Source of the DNA: an uncultured Clostridia bacterium
Lineage (GTDB): Bacteria; Bacillota; Clostridia; Oscillospirales; Oscillospiraceae
Length of the DNA: 31,446 nucleotides
NCBI GenBank assembly: GCA_937892865.1
Contig: CALBJG010000162.1
Location: 1 to 31,446 of the forward strand
Reading direction: 5' to 3'
Shown here one piece after another: positions 22,995 to 30,057 of the stretch. The notes beneath the pieces were generated by a model. That model saw only the letters and a list, made by a program, of their open reading frames with translations. It was not told the DNA's origin and did not search any database. A program made the position numbers and the translations under genes. The first letter of the stretch is position 1, and every line of letters begins with the position of its first letter.

Positions 22995-23708
22995 ATGAAT
23001 GTATACGAGATCGGCTCAATGAGCGAAAAACTCTCCACTAATGTTTATCCCGGTCGAGGCATTGTGCTGGGTGTTACCCCGGATGGTAAAAAGTCTGTTG
23101 CGGCCTATTTTATTATGGGACGCAGTGTGAACAGCCGCAACCGTGTATTTGTTCAGGAGCCTGATGGCATTCGCACAGAAGCCTATGACCCCAGTTTGAT
23201 GAAAGATCCCCATTTGATCATCTATCACCCCGTTCGAGAGGCTGGTTGCGGACTCATCGTGACCAACGGTGATCAGACGGATACCATCTGGGAATATCTG
23301 GCAAGAGGCGAGAACTGGGAAGCCGCTCTGCGGACAAGAATGTTCGAAGACGATGGCCCGAACTGGACGCCTCGCATTTCCGGTCTGTTGGCAGGAGACG
23401 GCAGTTATAAAATGTCTATCTTAAAATCTGCTGATGCGGAAGGCACTGCCTGCGCCCGTTTCTTCTACGAATATCCTCCCATTGCCGGTTTGGGCCATTT
23501 CCTGCATACTTATGTTTGTGACGGTAATCCGGTAATTCCTACTTTCCAGGGCGAGCCTGAGCGCGTTGCTGTTGATAATGATATTGATGCCTACACCGCA
23601 ATGCTTTGGGAAAACCTGAACCCCGATAACAAAATTTCTCTGTTTGTCCGTTATACCGATTTGGAAACCGGAAAGTACGAACAGCGAATTCTCAATAAGC
23701 ATCAGTAA
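22995..23708 (+). CDS. purO: IMP cyclohydrolase, PurO type
   Basis: PurO closes FAICAR to IMP, the last step. It was first described in archaea and is unrelated to the cyclohydrolase half of bacterial PurH. The 237-residue protein matches the family from its first strand (TNVYPGRGIVLG at about 15-26), through YFIMGRSVNSRNR and DPHLIIYHPVR, to the late YPPIAGLGHFLHTY segment. AAGGATAT serves as ribosome binding site. It stands directly before a separate AICAR transformylase gene, so the pair replaces bifunctional PurH. Assignment is by sequence resemblance to the PurO family from memory. Confidence 0.88.
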   Translation: MNVYEIGSMSEKLSTNVYPGRGIVLGVTPDGKKSVAAYFIMGRSVNSRNRVFVQEPDGIRTEAYDPSLMKDPHLIIYHPVREAGCGLIVTNGDQTDTIWEYLARGENWEAALRTRMFEDDGPNWTPRISGLLAGDGSYKMSILKSADAEGTACARFFYEYPPIAGLGHFLHTYVCDGNPVIPTFQGEPERVAVDNDIDAYTAMLWENLNPDNKISLFVRYTDLETGKYEQRILNKHQ

Positions 23709-23722
23709 AAAGGAGAAACAAA

Positions 23723-24907
23723 ATGAAAGAATTTGAACTGAAGTATGGTTGTAATCCCAACCAGAAGCCTGCAAAACTCTATATGCATGACGGCAGTGAC
23801 CTGCCCTTTACCATTCTGAATGGTCGCCCCGGTTATATCAACTTTATGGATGCTCTGAACTCCTGGCAGTTGGTTAAGGAACTGAAAGAGGCTACCGGTA
23901 TGCCTTGCGCTACATCTTTCAAGCATGTTTCTCCCACTTCTGCTGCAGTTGGTAAGCCCTTGAGCGAGGAACTGAAAAAGGCATGCTTTGTGGAAGATAT
24001 TGAGGGGCTGGATGAGAATCCCTTGGCATGCGCTTACGCCCGCGCCCGTGGTGCGGATCGTCTTTGCTCCTTTGGTGATTGGGTTGCGCTTTCTGATGTC
24101 TGTGACGAAATGACCGCAAAGTTGATTGCTCGCGAGGTTTCCGACGGTGTTATCGCTCCCGGTTATACTGAGGAAGCCCTGGCTGTTCTGCAGGCTAAGC
24201 GCAAGGGTGGTTATAATGTGGTTGCCATCAATCAGGATTATGTTCCTACCGAAGTAGAGAACAAGCAGATTTTTGGCATTACTTTCCAGCAGGGCCGCAA
24301 CAATTTCAAAATCGGCGAAGAACTGTTACAGAATATTGTAACTGAAAATAAGGATATCCCTGAAAGCGCCAAGATTGACTTGATCATTTCTTTGATCACA
24401 CTGAAATACACCCAGTCTAACTCTGTGTGTTTTGCTGTGGACGGCCAGGCAATTGGTGTTGGCGCCGGTCAGCAGAGCCGTGTTCACTGTGTCAGATTGG
24501 CAGGTTCTAAAGCAGACACCTGGTTCCTGCGTCAGCATCCCAAGACACTGAACCTGCCTTTCCGTGAAGATTTGGGTCGTCCCGGTCGTGACAATGTAAT
24601 CGATGGCTACATTAATGGCAATGAAGAGGATGTTTGTGCTGAGGGTATTTGGCAGAATTATTTTACCGTCAGACCTGAGCCTTTGACCAATGATGAAAAA
24701 CGCGCATGGCTGAATTCTCGCGATGCTGTTGCACTGGGCTCTGATGCGTTCTTCCCGTTCCCGGATTCCGTTAAGCGTGGCGCTGCTTCCGGTGTTAAGT
24801 ATATTGCTGAGCCCGGTGGCTCCATCCGTGATGATCTGGTTATCGAAGAGTGCAATAAGCGCGGTATTGCTATGGCATTTACCGGTATGCGTCTGTTCCA
24901 CCACTAA
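23723..24907 (+). CDS. Stand-alone AICAR formyltransferase (equivalent of the PurH C-terminal part)
   Basis: The enzyme formylates AICAR to FAICAR with 10-formyl-tetrahydrofolate. This 394-residue protein starts straight in the transformylase part (ELKYGCNPNQKPAKLY) and has no MGS-like cyclohydrolase domain. It keeps the catalytic lysine-histidine pair (K67, H68 in SFKHVSP), the TLKYTQSNSVCFAVDGQAIGVGAGQQSR region and the late PGGSIRDD segment. The segment after the KH pair reads VSPTSAA and not the NPCG of most PurH proteins, marking the single-function subgroup. AAAGGAG precedes the ATG. Its product is the substrate of the preceding gene, purO. A long hairpin follows the stop codon. Confidence 0.92.
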   Translation: MKEFELKYGCNPNQKPAKLYMHDGSDLPFTILNGRPGYINFMDALNSWQLVKELKEATGMPCATSFKHVSPTSAAVGKPLSEELKKACFVEDIEGLDENPLACAYARARGADRLCSFGDWVALSDVCDEMTAKLIAREVSDGVIAPGYTEEALAVLQAKRKGGYNVVAINQDYVPTEVENKQIFGITFQQGRNNFKIGEELLQNIVTENKDIPESAKIDLIISLITLKYTQSNSVCFAVDGQAIGVGAGQQSRVHCVRLAGSKADTWFLRQHPKTLNLPFREDLGRPGRDNVIDGYINGNEEDVCAEGIWQNYFTVRPEPLTNDEKRAWLNSRDAVALGSDAFFPFPDSVKRGAASGVKYIAEPGGSIRDDLVIEECNKRGIAMAFTGMRLFHH

Positions 24908-24916
24908 TAATAATTG

Positions 24917-24955
24917 GGAATATGAGATACAAGGAAATTCTTGTATCTCATTTCC
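24917..24955 (+). terminator. Long hairpin between the AICAR transformylase gene and purD
   Basis: A perfect 12-bp stem (24922-24933 with 24940-24951) with a six-base loop. Four more pairs (24917-24920 with 24952-24955) become possible if T24921 is bulged. The following T-run is poor, so it may be a partial terminator or an mRNA end-protecting structure. TTGTAT (24941-24946) and TAGAAT (24963-24968) with a 16-base spacer could be a weak promoter for purD-purL. Confidence 0.5.
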
Positions 24956-25000
24956 TGCGTTTTAGAATGTAGTAAAATTTACATAAAGGAACGAGTTTTT

Positions 25001-26266
25001 ATGAAACTTTTGGTTGTTGGTGGCGGTGGCAGAGAACACGCCATTATTAAAAAATTGAAAGAGAACAATGCCATTGAGGAAATATTTGCGTTGCCCGGAA
25101 ACGGCGGTATTGCAAAGGATGCTACCTGCGTGAATATTGCTGCAACGGACTTAGATGGCATTGTGGATTTTGCAAAAAAGAATTCTGTTGATTATGCGGT
25201 TGTTGCACCGGATGATCCGCTGGTTCTTGGTTGCGTTGATCGCCTGAATGAAATCGGCATTCCTTGTTTTGGCCCTGCTGCAAATGCAGCGATTATTGAG
25301 GGCAGTAAAGCATTTTCCAAAGATCTGATGAAGAAGTATGGTATTCCCACTGCTTCTTATGAAATTTTTACGGAATTGGAGCAGGCGCTGGAATATCTGA
25401 AAACCGCGCCCATTCCTACCGTTGTTAAGGCTGACGGGCTTGCTTTGGGCAAAGGTGTTATCATCGCCCAAACCCGTGAGGAGGCTGTGGAAGCAGTAAC
25501 CGATATGATGGCAAATGCCAAGTTTGGCAAGTCCGGCTCTACTGTCGTTATTGAGGAATTCCTTACGGGTCCAGAAGTGTCGGTTCTTGCCTTTACAGAT
25601 GGTAAAGTGGTAAAACCGATGGTTTCCTCTATGGACCACAAACGGGCAGGGGACAATGATACCGGCTTGAATACCGGCGGTATGGGTACTATTGCGCCGA
25701 ATCCTTACTACACACCTGAAATCTCAGAACAGTGTATGAATACCATCTTCCTGCCTACGATCAACGCAATGAATGCCGAAGGCAGAACATTCAAAGGTTG
25801 TTTGTATTTTGGTTTAATGCTGACACCCAACGGTCCTAAGGTTATTGAATACAACTGTCGCTTTGGTGATCCGGAAACCCAGGTGGTATTGCCTTTGCTT
25901 GAAAGTGATCTGCTGACAGTTATGCAGGCAACGACTAACGGTACATTGGCTGATACGGAAGTGAAATTTGCAGATCGTCATGCTTGCTGTGTTATTACTT
26001 CATCCGCCGGTTATCCGGAAAGTTATAAAAAAGGCTTTGAGATGTCAATGACCCCGGAGGCAGAGAAACACACCTATGTAGCCGGCGCAAAATTAGACGG
26101 AGGCAAACTGGTGACTTCCGGTGGCCGTGTCACCGGCACAACTGCCGTTGCCGATTCTTTGGAAGCAGCAATTAAAGAAGCCTATCGCCTTGCTGACGGT
26201 GTCCAGTTTGAAGGTGCATATCGCAGAAGTGATATCGGTCAGCGGGGTCTGGCCGCATACAAATAA
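25001..26266 (+). CDS. purD: Phosphoribosylamine-glycine ligase
   Basis: PurD joins phosphoribosylamine, the PurF product, with glycine using ATP. The 421-residue ATP-grasp protein has the VVGGGGREHAI start, VVAPDDPLVLG (usually PE where this has DD), GIPTASYEIF, VVKADGLALGKGV, the SMDHKRAGDNDTGLNTGGMG segment and EYNCRFGDPETQVVLP. An earlier ATG at 24941 lies inside the upstream hairpin; AAAGGAACGAG before the ATG at 25001 sets the start. purL follows 13 bases later. Confidence 0.96.
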   Translation: MKLLVVGGGGREHAIIKKLKENNAIEEIFALPGNGGIAKDATCVNIAATDLDGIVDFAKKNSVDYAVVAPDDPLVLGCVDRLNEIGIPCFGPAANAAIIEGSKAFSKDLMKKYGIPTASYEIFTELEQALEYLKTAPIPTVVKADGLALGKGVIIAQTREEAVEAVTDMMANAKFGKSGSTVVIEEFLTGPEVSVLAFTDGKVVKPMVSSMDHKRAGDNDTGLNTGGMGTIAPNPYYTPEISEQCMNTIFLPTINAMNAEGRTFKGCLYFGLMLTPNGPKVIEYNCRFGDPETQVVLPLLESDLLTVMQATTNGTLADTEVKFADRHACCVITSSAGYPESYKKGFEMSMTPEAEKHTYVAGAKLDGGKLVTSGGRVTGTTAVADSLEAAIKEAYRLADGVQFEGAYRRSDIGQRGLAAYK

Positions 26267-26279
26267 GGAGGTTGCCTTT

Positions 26280-29200
26280 ATGGTTTATCGCGTATATGTA
26301 GAAAAGAAGGCGGGACAGACCCATGAGGCTGACAGCCTGCGCAAGGAAATCAAGGATTTTCTGCAGATCGACGCATTGGAAAACGTTCGTGTTTTGAATC
26401 GGTACGATGCTGAAAATTTGGAGAAAAGCCTCTTTGACTATGCAGTAAATACTGTATTCGCTGAGCCCCAGGTGGATGATGTGACTTTTCAGGCACCTAC
26501 CGGCCAGGTGGTGTTTGCAGTGGAGCCTCTGCCCGGTCAGTATGATCAGAGAGCCGACTCTGCGGCCCAGTGTATCCAAATCATCTCTCAAGGTAACCGG
26601 CCTACCATCCGTACTGCTAAGGTGTATGTGCTTACCGGTGAGCTTACAGATGAGAATATCACTGCCATCAAGAAACATGTGATCAATGCGGTTGAAAGTC
26701 GGGAAGCAAGTTTGGAACTGCCGGAGACCCTTGCTGTTGCGTATGATGCGCCTCAGACAGTTGCAACAGTTGACGGATTCATTTCCCTGAATGATGCAGG
26801 ACTGACGGAATTGTTGGATAAATTGGGCCTGGCTATGGATTTGGACGACCTGAAATTCTTGCAGGCATATTTCCGCGATGAAGAGCACAGAAATCCCACA
26901 ATCACGGAGATTCGCGTCGTAGATACATACTGGTCTGATCATTGCCGTCATACCACGTTCTCTACGCATTTGGATGATATCTGTATCCACGATGATGCGG
27001 TTGCTGCAGCATACAAGCGTTACCTGGATGCCCGAATTGAGGTTTATGGTGAAGAAAAGGCAAGTAAGCGCCCCCAGACACTGATGGACATTGCTACCAT
27101 CGGCGCAAAGACATTGAAAAAACGCGGTCTTTTGCCGGAATTGGATGAAAGTGAAGAGATCAATGCTTGCTCTATCCATGTTACTGCCAATGTCAATGGC
27201 GAAGATCAGGATTGGTTACTGATGTTCAAAAATGAGACACACAACCATCCTACCGAAATCGAGCCTTTTGGCGGCGCAGCTACATGTATCGGCGGTTGCA
27301 TTCGAGATCCTCTGTCCGGACGCGCTTATGTGCATCAGGCAATGCGTGTCACCGGTGCAGGCGATCCCAGAAAGTCTTTAAAAGATACACTTGCAGGCAA
27401 ACTGCCCCAGCGTAAACTCTGTCAAACCGCGGCTGCAGGCTATTCCTCTTACGGCAACCAAATTGGTCTTGCCACCGGTCATGTTGCGGAACTCTATCAC
27501 GATGGTTATGTAGCCAAGCGTTTGGAGTGCGGCGCAGTTGTTGCCGCTGCTCCTGCTTATAATGTACGCCGTGAGCGTCCTGCTCCCGGAGATGTTATCG
27601 TTTTGTTGGGCGGTCGTACCGGTCGTGACGGCATCGGTGGTGCAACCGGTTCTTCCAAGAGCCATAATATGAAGTCTCTGACGACTATGGCATCTGAGGT
27701 ACAGAAGGGTAACGCACCTGAAGAACGAAAGATCCAGCGTTTGTTCCGGGATGCCAATGTGACCCGGCTGATCAAGCGTTGTAACGACTTTGGCGCTGGC
27801 GGCGTATCTGTTGCCATTGGCGAACTTGCCGACGGCCTGCGGATCGATCTGGACGCTGTGCGCAAAAAGTACGAGGGCCTGGACGGAACAGAAATTGCTA
27901 TTTCTGAGTCTCAGGAGCGTATGGCTGTTGTGGTTGCGCCTGAAGATGTTGATGCATTCATTGCTGCTGCCGAGAAAGAAAACTTAGAGGCATACCGCGT
28001 TGCGGTTGTCACGGAAGACGCCCGTATGGTTATGTCCTGGAAGGGAAATGAGATCGCAAACCTCAGCCGTGAATTCCTGAACACCAATGGCGCTGTGAAG
28101 CATGTCGCAGTTGAGGTTGCGGATCGCAAGGCGACTCCGGAGAATGTCAAGTCCGATTTACGGGCAATGGCTTCCAGCCTGAAATTTGCTTCCCAGAGAG
28201 GTCTGGTGGAGCGTTTTGACGCAACTATCGGCGCGGGTTCTGTTCTTATGCCTTTTGGCGGCAAGAATCAAACCACGCCTACCCAGGCAATGGCGGCAAA
28301 ACTTCCGGTACTTCCGGGACAGTTTACTGACCAAGCAAGCGTATTTGCCTGGGGCTGCGATCCGGATCTGCTCAGCGCTGATCCCTATATTGGCGCGCAG
28401 GGCAGCGTTATTTCCTCTATGGCGAAAATCGTGGCTGCCGGCGCTGATTATAAGAAGGCATATTTGACATTGCAGGAATTCTTTGAGAAACTTCGTACGG
28501 AACCTCTCCGTTGGGGCAAGCCGTTCCAGGCACTGCTGGGCGCACTGGATGCCCAGTTGGGCTTAAATGCTGCGGCAATCGGCGGCAAGGACTCTATGTC
28601 CGGTACATTCCTGGATAAAGATGTTCCACCCACCGTGATTTCCTTCGCCATTGCGCCTTTAAAAGCGGATGAAGTGATTTCCAATGAGTTCAAAGAGGCC
28701 GGACATCCTGTATACCTCTTTGGTGGCGCTGACCTTGCTGACTATGACAGTTGGAAAGCTACTTGGGAGAAATTCCATCAGTTATGCCAAGAGGGCAAAG
28801 TAAAAGCATCCTGGGCGGTAGATGCCGGTGGCGTAGCCGAGGCAGTGATGAAGATGTCTTTTGGTAATGATATCGGCTTTATTGAGAATGATTCCGCTTC
28901 GACAAATTACGGTGCAGGTTACGGTCAGATTCTTGCGGAACTGACAGAAGAATGTGATTTTGGCACGCTTGTTGGTTATACAACAGCAGAACCCAATATT
29001 ACTTATGGCGGCGAGACTGTTTCAATTGCTGAATTGTATGAACTGAACAGCGCTGTTCTTGAGAAGGTTTATCCCACCAAGACAAAGGAAACGGACCGGA
29101 AGATTGAGGCATTCAGCGCTACCGGTACACCCGTTGCTGCACCTGCAATTAAGGTTGCAAAACCCAAGGTTTTGATTCCTGTGTTCCCCGGTACAAACTG

Positions 29201-29957
29201 TGAATATGATTCTGCCAAGGCGGTAATGGCTGCCGGTGGTGAAGCGGAGATCGTGGTAATTCGCAACTTGACCGCAGAGGATGTGGCAAGAAGTGTGGAA
29301 ACCGTTGCGAATAAGATTGCTGAATCACAGATGATCTTCATTCCAGGTGGTTTCTCCGGCGGTGACGAGCCTGACGGATCTGCAAAGTTCATCACGGCGT
29401 TCTTCCGGAATCCTGCGATCAAGGAGCAGGTCAGCAAACTGCTGGATGACCGCGATGGCTTGATGTGTGGTATCTGTAACGGTTTCCAGGCACTGATCAA
29501 GTTAGGTCTTGTGCCTTATGGTAAGATCATCGATACGGATGCAAATTGCCCCACATTGACATTCAATACCATCGCACGCCACCAGTCCAGAATCGTTCGT
29601 ACCAGAATCGCTTCCAATAAGTCTCCCTGGCTTAGCCTGATGAATGTTGGCGATATTGTAAATGTTCCCATTTCCCACGGTGAAGGTCGTTTCTTCGCTT
29701 CCGAAGAACTGGCATTGGAACTGGCAAAGAACGGACAAATCGCAACCCAGTATGTGGACTTGAACGGCGAACCTACTATGGACGCTGCGTTCAATCCCAA
29801 CGGTTCTCTGTTTGCAATCGAGGGCATTACATCTCCCGATGGCAGAGTGTTCGGCAAAATGGGTCACAGTGAGCGTGTTGGCGCTGGCCTTTATAAGAAT
29901 GTTCCCGGCAACTATGACATTCGTATGTTTGAGGCTGCAGTAAAGTATTTTAAATAA
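26280..29957 (+). CDS. purL: Phosphoribosylformylglycinamidine synthase, large fused form
   Basis: PurL converts FGAR to FGAM with ATP and glutamine. At 1225 residues this is the fused form: a PurS-like N-terminal part, two AIR-synthetase-like halves and a C-terminal glutaminase, instead of separate PurS, PurQ and short PurL. Landmarks are YWSDHCRH at about 216-224, FKNETHNHPTEIEPFGGAAT at about 316-335, GIGGATGSS in the first half and IGGKDSMSGTF in the second. The glutaminase runs from about 960 and has GICNGFQ with the nucleophile C1066, and SHGEGRF with H1133 and E1135. All catalytic residues are present, unlike in PurF of the same operon. AGGAGG precedes the ATG at 26280; the upstream part of the frame overlaps purD and is not used. 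Confidence 0.96.
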   Translation: MVYRVYVEKKAGQTHEADSLRKEIKDFLQIDALENVRVLNRYDAENLEKSLFDYAVNTVFAEPQVDDVTFQAPTGQVVFAVEPLPGQYDQRADSAAQCIQIISQGNRPTIRTAKVYVLTGELTDENITAIKKHVINAVESREASLELPETLAVAYDAPQTVATVDGFISLNDAGLTELLDKLGLAMDLDDLKFLQAYFRDEEHRNPTITEIRVVDTYWSDHCRHTTFSTHLDDICIHDDAVAAAYKRYLDARIEVYGEEKASKRPQTLMDIATIGAKTLKKRGLLPELDESEEINACSIHVTANVNGEDQDWLLMFKNETHNHPTEIEPFGGAATCIGGCIRDPLSGRAYVHQAMRVTGAGDPRKSLKDTLAGKLPQRKLCQTAAAGYSSYGNQIGLATGHVAELYHDGYVAKRLECGAVVAAAPAYNVRRERPAPGDVIVLLGGRTGRDGIGGATGSSKSHNMKSLTTMASEVQKGNAPEERKIQRLFRDANVTRLIKRCNDFGAGGVSVAIGELADGLRIDLDAVRKKYEGLDGTEIAISESQERMAVVVAPEDVDAFIAAAEKENLEAYRVAVVTEDARMVMSWKGNEIANLSREFLNTNGAVKHVAVEVADRKATPENVKSDLRAMASSLKFASQRGLVERFDATIGAGSVLMPFGGKNQTTPTQAMAAKLPVLPGQFTDQASVFAWGCDPDLLSADPYIGAQGSVISSMAKIVAAGADYKKAYLTLQEFFEKLRTEPLRWGKPFQALLGALDAQLGLNAAAIGGKDSMSGTFLDKDVPPTVISFAIAPLKADEVISNEFKEAGHPVYLFGGADLADYDSWKATWEKFHQLCQEGKVKASWAVDAGGVAEAVMKMSFGNDIGFIENDSASTNYGAGYGQILAELTEECDFGTLVGYTTAEPNITYGGETVSIAELYELNSAVLEKVYPTKTKETDRKIEAFSATGTPVAAPAIKVAKPKVLIPVFPGTNCEYDSAKAVMAAGGEAEIVVIRNLTAEDVARSVETVANKIAESQMIFIPGGFSGGDEPDGSAKFITAFFRNPAIKEQVSKLLDDRDGLMCGICNGFQALIKLGLVPYGKIIDTDANCPTLTFNTIARHQSRIVRTRIASNKSPWLSLMNVGDIVNVPISHGEGRFFASEELALELAKNGQIATQYVDLNGEPTMDAAFNPNGSLFAIEGITSPDGRVFGKMGHSERVGAGLYKNVPGNYDIRMFEAAVKYFK

Positions 29958-29968
29958 TTATTTACATT

Positions 29969-29996
29969 AAAACCGGCACTAACTGTGCCGGTTTTT
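29969..29996 (+). terminator. Intrinsic terminator of the purine operon
   Basis: An 11-bp perfect stem (29969-29979 with 29985-29995), a short TAACT loop and a T-run (TTTTT within 29992-29996). It lies 12 bases after the purL stop codon. Confidence 0.92.
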
Positions 29997-29999
29997 GTA

Positions 30000-30028
30000 T
30001 TGAAAAAATAGCAGCAATGGGATAGAAT
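30000..30028 (+). promoter_or_regulatory. Promoter of the FAD-dependent oxidoreductase gene
   Basis: TTGAAA (30000-30005), a 17-base spacer and TAGAAT (30023-30028), directly behind the purL terminator. The start would be near 30035 and TGGAGG before the ATG at 30058 is the ribosome binding site. Confidence 0.65.
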
Positions 30029-30057
30029 AGAGACAATAACACTATGTGGAGGCAATT

